Positions 23,530 through 31,715 of a stretch of DNA of 64,000 bases are shown here, piece by piece. The notes beneath the pieces were generated by a model. It worked only from the letters and a program-made list of their open reading frames with translations, did not search any database and was not told where the DNA came from. The stretch is taken from positions 956,040-1,020,039 of the forward strand of contig NZ_LR130816.1 of assembly GCF_900626145.1 (NCBI RefSeq), in the 5' to 3' direction. Numbering within the stretch: position 1 is the first letter of the stretch; each line of letters starts with the position of its first letter. Made by a program: the position numbers and the translations under genes. Source of the DNA: Intestinimonas timonensis (GTDB lineage Bacteria; Bacillota; Clostridia; Oscillospirales; Oscillospiraceae).

Positions 23530-25125
23530 ATGACAGCCTTGGAAACTGTCCACGCCATTGAGCTGCGGGGCATCACCAAGCGCTTCGGCGCCAAGGTGGT
23601 GGCCAACGACCACATCGACCTGGCCCTGGACCGGGGGGAGATCCTCTCCCTGCTGGGGGAGAACGGCAGCGGCAAGACCACGCTCATGAACATGCTCTCG
23701 GGGATCTACCTGCCCGACGAGGGCGAGATCCTCATGGAGGGGAAGCCCATCGCCATCCGCTCCCCCAAGGACGCCTACGACCACGGCATCGGCATGATCC
23801 ACCAGCACTACAAGCTGGTGGACGTGTTCACCGCCGCGGAGAACATCGTCCTGGGCCTCCACGACGGAAAGAAGCTGGACCGGAAGGAGATTGCCCGCAA
23901 GGTGCGGGAGATCAGCGACAAGTACGGCTTCGGCATCGACCCGGACAAGAAGATCTACGACATGTCGGTGTCGGAGAAGCAGACGGTGGAGATCGTCAAG
24001 GTGCTTTACCGCGGTGCCGACATCCTCATCCTGGACGAGCCCACGGCGGTGCTCACCCCCCAGGAGACCGACCGCCTCTTTGACATCCTGCGGGCCATGA
24101 AGGCCGACGGCAAGGCCATCGTCATCATCACCCACAAGCTCCACGAGGTCATGGCCATCTCCGACAAGGTGGCGGTGCTGCGCAAGGGCAAGTACATCGG
24201 CACGGTGAACACCGCCGATACCGACCCCCAGAAGCTCACCGAGATGATGGTGGGCCATGCGGTGAGCCTGAACATCGACCGGCCGGAGGCCAAGTACCAC
24301 GACCTGCGGCTGGAGGTGAAGGGCCTCAACTGCCTGGGCAGCGACGGGGTGCCCGCCCTCACCGACGTGAGCTTCCAGGCCATGGGCGGCGAGATACTGG
24401 GCATCGCCGGCATCGCCGGCTCGGGCCAGAAGGAGCTGCTGGAGGCCATCGCCGGGCTCCAGAAGGCGGAGTCGGGCCACATCTTCTACTATCCGCCCCA
24501 CCCCAAGAGCGACATCGCCGGCAAGCATGTGCCGGTGGACAAGGCGGGGGAGGAGCTGGTGGGGAAGACCCCCACTCAGATCCAGAAGATCGGCGTCTCC
24601 CTGGCCTTCGTGCCCGAGGACCGGCTGGGCATGGGCCTGGTGGGCGGCATGGGCCTGGTGGACAACATGATGCTCAAGACCTACAAGGAGCACCCCGGCC
24701 CCTTCGTGGACCGGAAGCCCCCCAAGGCCCTGGCCGAGAAGCTCATCCAGGAGCTGGAGATCGTCACCCCCGGTGTGGGTACTCCGGTGCGGCGGCTCTC
24801 CGGCGGCAACGTGCAAAAGGTGCTGGTGGGCCGGGAGATCGCCTCCAGCCCCACGGTGCTCATGACAGCCTATCCCGTCCGGGGCCTGGATATCAACTCC
24901 TCCTACACCATCTACCGCCTCCTCAACGAGCAGAAGATGAAGGGAGTGGCCGTCCTCATGGTGGGCGAGGACCTGGACGTGCTGCTGGAGCTGTGTGACC
25001 GCATCCTGGTCCTCTGCGGAGGCCGGGTCTCCGGCGTGGTGGACGGCCGCACCGCCACCAAGGAGGAAGTGGGTCTCCTCATGACCCACGTGGGCGGCGG
25101 AAAGGAGGCGGAAGACCATGCATGA
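23530..25125 (+). CDS. nucleoside ABC transporter ATP-binding protein (two ABC domains)
   Basis: 531 residues, the YufO/RbsA-like double-ATPase layout. Domain 1: Walker A GENGSGKTT (about 49-57), signature MSVSEKQTVEIVKVL (about 145-159), Walker B LILDEPTAVLTP. Domain 2: degenerate Walker A GIAGSGQKE (about 295-303), intact LSGGNVQKVLVGREI (about 423-437), Walker B VLMTAYPVRGLD (about 443-454). It powers the importer with the two permeases downstream, overlapping the first by 8 bp. Start ATG 23530, close to GGAGAAAGG. Substrate by family: purine nucleosides or bases. Confidence 0.9.
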   Translation: MTALETVHAIELRGITKRFGAKVVANDHIDLALDRGEILSLLGENGSGKTTLMNMLSGIYLPDEGEILMEGKPIAIRSPKDAYDHGIGMIHQHYKLVDVFTAAENIVLGLHDGKKLDRKEIARKVREISDKYGFGIDPDKKIYDMSVSEKQTVEIVKVLYRGADILILDEPTAVLTPQETDRLFDILRAMKADGKAIVIITHKLHEVMAISDKVAVLRKGKYIGTVNTADTDPQKLTEMMVGHAVSLNIDRPEAKYHDLRLEVKGLNCLGSDGVPALTDVSFQAMGGEILGIAGIAGSGQKELLEAIAGLQKAESGHIFYYPPHPKSDIAGKHVPVDKAGEELVGKTPTQIQKIGVSLAFVPEDRLGMGLVGGMGLVDNMMLKTYKEHPGPFVDRKPPKALAEKLIQELEIVTPGVGTPVRRLSGGNVQKVLVGREIASSPTVLMTAYPVRGLDINSSYTIYRLLNEQKMKGVAVLMVGEDLDVLLELCDRILVLCGGRVSGVVDGRTATKEEVGLLMTHVGGGKEAEDHA

Positions 25126-26206
25126 AGCCAATACCCCCCTCATCCGGCTGGCCAAGCGGGACGGCATGTCCCGGGGAAAGATGTGGGCCATCCGGGCGGC
25201 CGCCTTCGTGGTGGCCATCCTCATCGGCGCCGTCGTCTTTCTCCTCATCGGCAATAACCCCATCTCGGCCTACGGCACCATCCTCACCGGCTCCCTGGGC
25301 AAAAAGACGGCCATCCGCCAGACGGTGCGCATCGCCATCCCCCTGCTGGGTACCGCCCTGGCCATCGCCCCCTGCTTCAAGATGAAGTTCTGGAACATCG
25401 GCGCCGAGGGCCAGATCACCGCCGGCGCCGTGGGCGCCGCCTACTTCGCCCTCTTCTGGGCCGACAGGCTGCCCGGGCCGGTGCTGCTGGTGGTCATGGC
25501 CATCGCCGGCGCCCTCTTCGGCGGCATCTGGGCCCTCATCCCCGCCTTCTTCAAGACCCGGTGGGGCACCAACGAGACCCTCTTCACCCTCATGATGAAC
25601 TACATCGCCATCGGCATCGTCAACTGGCTCCAGGGCGGCCCCTGGGAGGGCCGTCCCGGCTCCCAGATCATCCCCCAGTACGATGACGCCGCCGTCCTCC
25701 CCAAGGTGCTGGGGGTCCACTGCGGCTGGATCATCGTGCTGGCCCTCACCGTCCTCATGTACTTCTACATGAAGTACACCAAGCAGGGCTATGAGATCGC
25801 CGTGGTGGGCGAGAGCGAGAACACCGCCCGCTACGCCGGCATGAACGTGGGGCGCATCGTCATGCGGACCATGTTCCTCTCGGGCGCCATCTCCGGCCTG
25901 GTGGGCTTCATCGTCTCCTCCGGCGCCGACAACACCCTCCACTCCGGGGTGGCCGCCGGGGTGGGCTTCACCGCCATCACCGTGGCCTGGCTGGCCCAGC
26001 TCAACCCCTTCGCCATGGTGGGCATCTCCGCCCTCCTGGCCGTGCTGGAGAAGGGCGCCGCCACCCTCCAGACCCAGATGCAGGTGCCCGCCTCCATCTC
26101 CGACATCATCACCGGCATCATCCTCTTCTGCATGCTGGGCTGTGAGTTCTTCATCAATTACCGGGTGATCCTCCGGGGTCACCACAAGGAGGTGACCGGC
26201 GCATGA
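25118..26206 (+). CDS. nucleoside ABC transporter permease 1
   Basis: 362 residues with about nine hydrophobic segments, in the BPD_transp_2 (branched-chain/ribose/nucleoside) family, YufP-like. Marks include FKMKFWNIGAEGQITAGAVGA (about 87-107) and GTNETLFTLMMNYIAIGI (about 150-167). Forms the membrane channel with permease 2. ATG at 25118 inside the ATPase gene end (8-bp overlap), with GGAGGCGGAAGACC. Four-base overlap (ATGA) with permease 2 gives translational coupling. Confidence 0.92.
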   Translation: MHEANTPLIRLAKRDGMSRGKMWAIRAAAFVVAILIGAVVFLLIGNNPISAYGTILTGSLGKKTAIRQTVRIAIPLLGTALAIAPCFKMKFWNIGAEGQITAGAVGAAYFALFWADRLPGPVLLVVMAIAGALFGGIWALIPAFFKTRWGTNETLFTLMMNYIAIGIVNWLQGGPWEGRPGSQIIPQYDDAAVLPKVLGVHCGWIIVLALTVLMYFYMKYTKQGYEIAVVGESENTARYAGMNVGRIVMRTMFLSGAISGLVGFIVSSGADNTLHSGVAAGVGFTAITVAWLAQLNPFAMVGISALLAVLEKGAATLQTQMQVPASISDIITGIILFCMLGCEFFINYRVILRGHHKEVTGA

Positions 26207-27198
26207 GCATCAATCAGAGCTTCCTGGTCCTTCTCATCAGTGCCGCCGTCCTCAACGGCACGCCCCTCCTCTTCGGCACCGTGGGCGAGATCCTGTCGGA
26301 AAAGGCGGGCAACCTGAACCTGGGCGTGGAGGGCATGATGTACATGGGCGGCGCCCTGGGCCTGGGGGCGGCCTTCTACTACGAGCAGGCCGCCGGCGGA
26401 AGCGCCAACGGCATCGTGGCCGTGGTGCTGGCCATCCTCTTCGCCTTCCTGGCCGGTGCCTTCGGCGCCCTCATCTACGCCTTCCTCACCATCTCCCTCC
26501 GGGCCAACCAGAACGTCACCGGCCTGGCCCTGGCCATCTTCGGCACCGGCGCCGGACAGTTCATCGGCGAGTACATGCGGGTGAGCGCCGGCGGCTACGT
26601 GGCCATCAGCAACTCCCTCAAAGACGTCTTTGCCAATTCCCCCTTCCCGGCGGCCCTGCGTCAGCTGCCCGTGGTGGGTCCCCTCATTTTTGGCTATAAC
26701 ATCTTCGTCTACGTGGGGGTGGCCATCGCCGTGGCCATGGCCTGGTTCCTCACCCGCAGCCGCGCCGGTCTACACCTGCGCTCCGTGGGCGAGTCCCCCG
26801 CCACCGCCGACGCCGCTGGCATCAACATCACCCGCTACAAGTACCTGGCCACCATCATCGGCGGCGGTATCTCGGCCATCGGCGGCATGGTCTACATCAT
26901 GACCATCGCCGGCTGCGTGTGGAACCACGAGGGCCTCTCCGGCGAGGGCTGGCTGGCCGTGGCGCTGGTCATCTTCTGCCTATGGCGGCCCCTCAACGCC
27001 ATCTGGGGCTCCATCCTCTTCGGCGCCCTCATGATCCTCTACATGCGCCTTCAGCTCCCCTTCATCCCCAGCCAGCTCTACAAGATCCTGCCCTATGTGG
27101 TCACCGTCATCGTCCTGGTGGCCGTCAGCATGCGCAAGAAGCGGGAAAACCAGCCTCCGGCTTCGTTGGGCAACGCCTACTTCCGGGAGGACCGGTAA
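26203..27198 (+). CDS. nucleoside ABC transporter permease 2
   Basis: 331 residues, YufQ-like BPD_transp_2 permease. LLFGTVGEILSEKAGNLNLG (about 23-42) followed by VEGMMYMGGALG is the family's EKAG-NLNLGVEG hallmark; eight or so TM helices. Heterodimer partner of permease 1. Last gene of the unit, followed by a strong terminator at 27219-27248. Confidence 0.92.
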   Translation: MSINQSFLVLLISAAVLNGTPLLFGTVGEILSEKAGNLNLGVEGMMYMGGALGLGAAFYYEQAAGGSANGIVAVVLAILFAFLAGAFGALIYAFLTISLRANQNVTGLALAIFGTGAGQFIGEYMRVSAGGYVAISNSLKDVFANSPFPAALRQLPVVGPLIFGYNIFVYVGVAIAVAMAWFLTRSRAGLHLRSVGESPATADAAGINITRYKYLATIIGGGISAIGGMVYIMTIAGCVWNHEGLSGEGWLAVALVIFCLWRPLNAIWGSILFGALMILYMRLQLPFIPSQLYKILPYVVTVIVLVAVSMRKKRENQPPASLGNAYFREDR

Positions 27199-27218
27199 GG
27201 GCAAATATGGTACAAAGA

Positions 27219-27248
27219 AGCGGTCCGCCAATCGGCGGACCGCTTTTT
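27219..27248 (+). terminator. intrinsic terminator after the nucleoside importer genes
   Basis: Perfect arms AGCGGTCCGCC / GGCGGACCGCT with AATC loop, then TTTT. Confidence 0.9.
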
Positions 27249-27272
27249 CATGTCCTGTAAATCCGTACATGT

Positions 27273-27296
27273 GGGGTGCGGCTTCCAAGACGCGCC
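27273..27296. repeat. small hairpin repeat (copy near 27.3 kb)
   Basis: GGGGTGCGGCTTCC...GACGCGCC, an inverted copy of the same small hairpin found at 21709, 35029 and 60731. Confidence 0.45.
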
Positions 27297-27346
27297 TATG
27301 GCACCACGCCGCAAAGCTGGGGGATAGGGGCCGTCTCCCAAACAGG

Positions 27347-27386
27347 TTGACAACTGTCTACCTCTGTGCTATGCTCAAGGTAGACA
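27347..27386 (+). promoter_or_regulatory. promoter and operator of the BlaI/BlaR1-like pair
   Basis: -35 TTGACA (27347-27352), 17-bp spacer, -10 TATGCT (27370-27375). An inverted repeat TGTCTACC (27355-27362) / GGTAGACA (27379-27386) straddles the -10, as BlaI/MecI operators (TACA/TGTA type dyads) do, so the regulator probably represses itself. Confidence 0.75.
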
Positions 27387-27411
27387 AATGCTTACCAAGG
27401 AGGTGCGGCGC

Positions 27412-27807
27412 ATGGAGGAGCCCATCAGTCTGACGGCGTCGGAGTGGCGGGTGATGGAGGCCCTGTGGGACCACGGCGGCCAGACCATCGCCCAGCTGAC
27501 GGCGGCGCTGGAGGGGGAGACCGGGTGGGGCAAGCACACGGTGATCTCCTTCCTCAACCGCATGGAGAAGAAGGGGGCGGTGACCTACCACGAGGCCGGC
27601 CGGGCCAGGGTGTACGAGCCCGCCTGTCCCCGGCAGGAGGCCCGGCGGCAGGAGGCCCAGCGGTTTTTGGACCGGGTCTTTGCCGGGAGCCTGGGCGGCC
27701 TGGTGAGCACCATGGTGGACACCAAAGGGCTCTCCGAGGAGGACGTCCGCACCCTCATGGACATCCTGGACCGGGCGGAAGGGGGGAGCGGCCGTGACCG
27801 TCCCTGA
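27412..27807 (+). CDS. BlaI/MecI/CopY-family repressor
   Basis: 131 residues. Winged-helix PISLTASEWRVMEALWDHG (about 4-22), TIAQLTAALE, then WGKHTVISFLNRMEKKG (about 42-58, recognition helix) and a C-terminal dimerisation part. These repressors are inactivated when a membrane protease of the BlaR1/MecR1 kind signals. Start: the ATG at 27412 follows AAGGAGGTG by six bases; the earlier ATG at 27388 sits on the operator edge with no ribosome site, so it was rejected. Overlaps the protease gene by 14 bp. Confidence 0.9.
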   Translation: MEEPISLTASEWRVMEALWDHGGQTIAQLTAALEGETGWGKHTVISFLNRMEKKGAVTYHEAGRARVYEPACPRQEARRQEAQRFLDRVFAGSLGGLVSTMVDTKGLSEEDVRTLMDILDRAEGGSGRDRP

Positions 27808-29710
27808 ACACATCCTGTGGGCCACGGCGGTGATCCTGACCGTGCTCCTCCTGCGCCATACCCTGGGGCGGCGCATCCCCGCCCTGGGCCGGTATGCCCT
27901 GTGGCTGCTGGTTGCCCTGCGCCTGCTAGTGCCGGGGCGGCTGGCGGTGTGGCCCGCCCGGTTGGCGGAGGAGGTGGCCCCCACGCCGGTGACCCAGACC
28001 GTCCAGACCCTGCCGGAGGAGCAGCAGGAGGGGGAGACCGCCCCGGCCCAGACCACCGCGCCGCCGGAGGCGGCGGAGACCGCCCCCGCCCTCACTGTGG
28101 GGCAGGTGTGCTTTGCCCTGTGGCTCACCGGCGCCGCCGCCGTGGGAGGCTGGTTCCTGGTGGGGAACGTGCGGCTCTACCGCCGCCTGCGGCGGGACCG
28201 GGTCCCCTGTGCCCGGCCGGACTGTCCCGCGCCGGTATATGTGGTGGCAGACCTGCCGGGCCCCTGCCTGGCGGGGCTCTTCCGCCCCGCCATCTATTTA
28301 CCGCCCGGCGTGGCCGACGACCCCGCGGCCTGCCGCCACGCCCTCACTCACGAGCTGTGCCACCGCGCCCACGGGGACAATTTCTGGGCCCTCCTCCGGG
28401 GGCTCTGCCTCACCCTGTGGTGGTTCCACCCCCTGGTGTGGGTGTCCGCCGTCCTCTCCCGCCGGGACTGCGAATTGGCCTGTGACGCGGCGGCGGTCAA
28501 ACGCCTGGGAGAGGGTGAGCGCATCCCCTACGGCCGCACCCTGGTGACTCTGGCCGCCCATGCCGCCCGCCCCGGCGGACTTCTCCTCTCCGCCACCTCC
28601 ATGGGGGCGGGGAAACAAGAACTGATGGAAAGGGTGACCTCCATGACAAGCCCCAAAAAGATTTCAAAGCTGGCGGTGTCCCTGACTCTGGCCCTGTCCC
28701 TGCTGGTGGGGACGGCGGCCTTCACCACCGCCGCCCAGAGCGGCAACGACTACCTGCCCCGGCAGGTCCAGCCCGACCCTACCCTCACCGTGGCCGCCCT
28801 GGACCCCACCGCCGTCACCATCCCCGACTTCGACTGGACCGGTAGCCAGCGCTCCTATGAAGCCGAAGTCCTCATCCGCTGGATGTCGGCCTACGGCCAG
28901 CAGTTCTACGCTCTGCCGGAGGGCAACCCCTGGAAGGCCAGCGACGTGTGGGTGGTGCCCAATGTCTTTTACGGCAAGGGCAACGGCATCCTGGGCGGCG
29001 CCGGGGAGGACGACGGATTCTATGCCAGCGTGGTAGACTCCACCGGGAAAAACCGCTACGCCGACACCTGGGTGACCCTGGCCATCCAGCCCGTGGGGGG
29101 CATCCAGGCGGTGGAGCCCCTCTTTCGGGGCGGCGTCCCACAGGGCACCGGGGACTTCGCCGGCTATGTGCTCCTTCAGTACCATGTGAGTGTCATCTGT
29201 GAGGCCAACGGGGACGGCCGGTGGCACGACCGGGGCAGCAGCCCCAGCTGGAACACCCTGCCGCCGGGAGAACCGGAAACCTGGACGGCGGAGCAGCTGG
29301 CGCTGTGGGCCAATAACCTGCCCTGGGACATGAACGTCAACGTGGAGGATGACACGGCGGCCTCCTGCCAGGAGGCGGGGGAGACGTGGGCGGCGTGGTA
29401 CGGCGAGCACTTCCTCACCGCTCCCAACAACGGCCACCCCCTCAAGGCCGACGACGTCCGGGTGGGGAACGTCACCCTCCTCAGCCAGACGGCGGACACC
29501 CTCTCATTCCGGGTGGAGCTGGCCTTCCGGCCCATCTGGGGGACGGAGGGGGCCATGGCCTTCTGTACGGGCCAGTACGGCGCCGATGCCTGCGCCCTGG
29601 GCACGGGGGAGCTGGAGGGGTACGTCACCCTCACCCTGTCCCTGACTCTGGAGCAGGACACCGACCGCACCTCCCCCTGGATCTGGTGGACGGGCGTCCA
29701 GCCCGACTGA
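27794..29710 (+). CDS. BlaR1/MecR1-like M56 metallopeptidase sensor with unknown ectodomain
   Basis: 638 residues from GTG at 27794. TM helices at about 5-22 and 36-52, a Thr/Pro/Glu linker (60-100), TM at about 104-125, an M56 peptidase domain with HELCHRAHGD (zinc-binding HExxH, about 185-194) and the downstream CELACDAAAVKRLG (about 227-240), another TM near 292-312. After that, about 320 residues outside the membrane (Trp-rich, e.g. LALWANNLPWDMNV) match no penicillin-binding domain that I recognise; it lacks SxxK/KTG motifs. It presumably senses something other than a beta-lactam and inactivates the repressor next door. Confidence 0.82.
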   Translation: MTVPEHILWATAVILTVLLLRHTLGRRIPALGRYALWLLVALRLLVPGRLAVWPARLAEEVAPTPVTQTVQTLPEEQQEGETAPAQTTAPPEAAETAPALTVGQVCFALWLTGAAAVGGWFLVGNVRLYRRLRRDRVPCARPDCPAPVYVVADLPGPCLAGLFRPAIYLPPGVADDPAACRHALTHELCHRAHGDNFWALLRGLCLTLWWFHPLVWVSAVLSRRDCELACDAAAVKRLGEGERIPYGRTLVTLAAHAARPGGLLLSATSMGAGKQELMERVTSMTSPKKISKLAVSLTLALSLLVGTAAFTTAAQSGNDYLPRQVQPDPTLTVAALDPTAVTIPDFDWTGSQRSYEAEVLIRWMSAYGQQFYALPEGNPWKASDVWVVPNVFYGKGNGILGGAGEDDGFYASVVDSTGKNRYADTWVTLAIQPVGGIQAVEPLFRGGVPQGTGDFAGYVLLQYHVSVICEANGDGRWHDRGSSPSWNTLPPGEPETWTAEQLALWANNLPWDMNVNVEDDTAASCQEAGETWAAWYGEHFLTAPNNGHPLKADDVRVGNVTLLSQTADTLSFRVELAFRPIWGTEGAMAFCTGQYGADACALGTGELEGYVTLTLSLTLEQDTDRTSPWIWWTGVQPD

Positions 29711-29717
29711 GCAAAAA

Positions 29718-29751
29718 GGCGGCCTCCGGAGCGTCTGCTCCGGAGGCCGCC
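29718..29751 (-). terminator. GC-rich hairpin between BlaR1-like gene and element F1
   Basis: Arms GGCGGCCTCCGGAGC / GCTCCGGAGGCCGCC with GTCT loop. On the minus strand it is followed by TTTTTGC, so it works as a terminator leftward. Its right arm recurs at 29983-30004, beyond element F1, where TTCGTTTTG follows on the plus strand. Confidence 0.6.
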
Positions 29752-29781
29752 TCAGCTTGTCAAAAAAGTGTCTATACGCCG

Positions 29782-29984
29782 GATTTTGTACAAGAGCCTC
29801 GCAGAGTTCCGTCATCCGCAGATGACGGAATCAAGTTCAATCTGTTTTTCCGGGGACATGTGCCTCGGAAAAAACTCTGCTCAGCCCGCAAGCGTGCGAG
29901 CGTAGCGAGTGCGACGCAGCGGGCTGCATCTCTTCGAAAAAATGCTTGCATTTTTGAGAGAGCCTGTCGACTTTGTCGACAGGC
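29782..29984. repeat. multi-hairpin repeat F, copy F1
   Basis: About 203 bp with at least four stems: TTCCGTCATC/GATGACGGAA; TTTTTCCG/CGGAAAAA around GGGACATGTGCCT; CAGCCCGC/GCGGGCTG enclosing GTGCGAGCGTAGCGAGTGCG; AAAAATG-CTTG-CATTTTT; and GCCTGTCGAC/GTCGACAGGC. Copy F2 (46954-47157) keeps every stem with paired base changes. No open frame is convincing. Confidence 0.85.
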
Positions 29985-30071
29985 GTCCGCTCCGGAGGCC
30001 GCCTTCGTTTTGCCCATAGACAGCAAAAACCGGACGCCTGCTCCTGACGTCCGGCCCCTGCCAAAAGGAAA

Positions 30072-30341
30072 GAGGATACAATGAAATGAAAAGAAACTGT
30101 CTCTTGCGAGTATTATAGTACCGTAGAGTTGTTAACAATCAAATCCTCAATTGTTACAAGAAGATTAAATCTTTCCGGTTTGCTGTAAAGTTCGTGTAAT
30201 CTGGTGGACATAGAAAAAGAGCGGCGGGGTGACCGCCGCTCTCTTCCCGGATCGGAGGATAGAATGAAAAGAAGAATCGTCTCTTGCTGATTGTGATGAT
30301 ACCAGTAGATTGTTACAAAAGAAGGCCACAGATGTTACAAA
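30072..30341. repeat. pair of imperfect ~85-bp repeats downstream of tadA
   Basis: Units 30072-30152 and 30255-30341 share GAGGATA.AATGAAA, GAA..TGTCTCTTGC and TGTTACAA boxes (TTGTTAACAA, TTGTTACAA, TGTTACAAAAG, TGTTACAAATT). Between them lies the hairpin 30218-30242. No gene in the 29711-30351 gap is supported. Confidence 0.5.
30214..30242 (-). terminator. intrinsic terminator downstream of tadA
   Basis: Arms AGAGCGGCGG / CCGCCGCTCT; on the minus strand followed by TTTTTC. Confidence 0.75.
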
Positions 30342-30351
30342 TTTGTGAAAC

Positions 30352-30798
30352 CTACCGAAGACGCTCAAAGAACCGCCGCAGGAGGGCGGCGCAGGGCTCC
30401 TTCAGGATGCCGCCGTAGACCCGGGGGTGGTGGTTGAAGTCCTCCATGAAGAGGTTGAGCACGGAGCCGCAGCAGCCCGCCTTGTCGTCCTTGGCGCCGT
30501 AATACACCCGGTCGATGCGGGCGTTGACGATGGCCCCGGCGCACATGGGGCAGGGCTCCAGAGTGACGTAGAGGGAGCAGCCGTGGAGGTTCCAGCCTCC
30601 CCGGTGGGCGCAGGCCGCGCGGATGGCCTCCACCTCGGCGTGGGCCAGGGCGTCGCTGTTGGCCTCCCGGCGGTTCCAGCCCTCCCCGATGACGGTCCCG
30701 TCCCGGTCGGCCACCACGCAGCCCACCGGCACGTCCCCCGTCTCCAGGGCACGCTGGGCCAGCTCCAGGGCCCGGGTCATATACTGTTCCGGCGTCAT
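30352..30798 (-). CDS. tadA: tRNA-specific adenosine deaminase TadA
   Basis: 148 residues. Zinc-deaminase motifs HAEVEAI (about 53-59) and EPCPMCAGAI (about 81-90) plus the TadA-specific DVPVGCVV near 22 and GAKDDKAGCCGSVLNL near 101-116. It converts A34 to inosine in tRNA-Arg(ACG). Guanine deaminase is the alternative zinc deaminase that would suit the purine context, but the length and the C-terminal FFERLR tail fit TadA better. ATG at 30798 on the minus strand, divergent from the thioredoxin-fold gene at 30897. Confidence 0.9.
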   Translation of the reverse strand: MTPEQYMTRALELAQRALETGDVPVGCVVADRDGTVIGEGWNRREANSDALAHAEVEAIRAACAHRGGWNLHGCSLYVTLEPCPMCAGAIVNARIDRVYYGAKDDKAGCCGSVLNLFMEDFNHHPRVYGGILKEPCAALLRRFFERLR

Positions 30799-30896
30799 GG
30801 GACGCCCCCTTTCTGCGGCTGGGCTTGTATTGGGCGCCCGAACCGGGTATGATGAGAGGAGAGGGGCGGAAAGCCCCCGCGCAAAGGAGAAAAAAC

Positions 30897-31160
30897 ATGA
30901 AGGACATTCTGCTCTTTTATTTGCCCGGCTGCCCACACTGCAAGCTGGCCCTCCGGTTCCAGGAGGAGCTGCTGGCGGAGCACCCGGCGTGGAAGGACAT
31001 CCCCTTCCAAATGGTGGACGAGTCCAGGGAGGCTGCTCTGGCCGACACCTACGACTACTATTATGTGCCCACCTACTACGTGGGCGGCCAAAAGGTCCAC
31101 GAGGGCCACGCCGAGAAGTGCGACGTGGAGCAGGTCTTCCGTCTGGCGGCGGAGGGCTAA
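30897..31160 (+). CDS. small thioredoxin/glutaredoxin-fold protein (CPHC)
   Basis: 87 residues. A beta strand DILLFYLPG leads into the active-site CPHC (residues 12-15), with the cis-Pro loop VPTYYVGGQKVHEGH (about 57-71). A CPxC pair at the start of the fold points to thiol-disulfide exchange in the cytoplasm; no signal peptide is seen. ATG at 30897 with AAAGGAGAAAAAAC. Its stop codon overlaps, tail to tail, with the molybdopterin cytidylyltransferase stop. Partner unknown. Confidence 0.8.
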   Translation: MKDILLFYLPGCPHCKLALRFQEELLAEHPAWKDIPFQMVDESREAALADTYDYYYVPTYYVGGQKVHEGHAEKCDVEQVFRLAAEG

Positions 31161-31708
31161 CCGGGGGTGTCCACATCCACCAGTTCGGCGGGGTCGGAAA
31201 CCTCGGTGAGGGTGAGGAGGTCCCGGTGGGCCCGGATGACGGCGCTGCCGCCGGTGTCCCCGCTGAGGGCCATGAGCTCGGGGTAGAGGGCCTTGGGAAA
31301 GACCACCGGGTTGCCCTTTTTCCCCTGGAAGGCCAGGGCGTGGATGCGGTCCGGCGACTCCTGAAAGGCATTTAATAGCTTGATGATACTATCCGTAGTC
31401 AGATTTGGCTGGTCACAGACGGCAAACAGGGCCCCGTCACTGTGCCACGCCGCCTGAAGCCCCAGACGGATGCCCGCTGCCACCCCTTCCCAGGGGTGGC
31501 AGTTTTGTATGGGCAGATAGCCTTCCCTGGCGGCGTCCACCAGGATCTGGCCGTACTGGCTGGTGACCACCGCCGAGGAGAAGAGGGCGGGGGGCAGGGC
31601 GGCAAAGGCCCGGCGGTAGAGGGGGACGCCCTCCCACAGGGCAAGGAGCTTGTTGCCGCCGTACCGCCGGCCAAAGCCGGAGGCCAGCAGGATGCAGGCG
31701 ATCTTCAT
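31157..31708 (-). CDS. molybdenum cofactor cytidylyltransferase (MocA-like)
   Basis: 183 residues. N-terminal nucleotide-binding LLASGFGRRYGGNKLL (about 7-22), mid motif FAVCDQPNLT (about 95-104), GKKGNPVVFP and GDTGGS, and the C-terminal VDVDTP. Such enzymes add CMP to molybdopterin, making the MCD cofactor needed by xanthine-dehydrogenase-family enzymes, which matches the XDH-type genes 7 kb away. It begins seven bases after the hydrolase gene stop, as the last gene of the minus arm of the purine module. Confidence 0.87.
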   Translation of the reverse strand: MKIACILLASGFGRRYGGNKLLALWEGVPLYRRAFAALPPALFSSAVVTSQYGQILVDAAREGYLPIQNCHPWEGVAAGIRLGLQAAWHSDGALFAVCDQPNLTTDSIIKLLNAFQESPDRIHALAFQGKKGNPVVFPKALYPELMALSGDTGGSAVIRAHRDLLTLTEVSDPAELVDVDTPG

Positions 31709-31715
31709 TTGGACC

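Noticed and set aside
27388..27411. Earlier ATG for the BlaI-like repressor
   Set aside because: It lies against the operator and has no ribosome site, whereas the ATG at 27412 follows AAGGAGGTG.
30352..30798. Guanine deaminase, which would suit the purine context
   Set aside because: Length and motifs fit TadA better; context alone is not enough.
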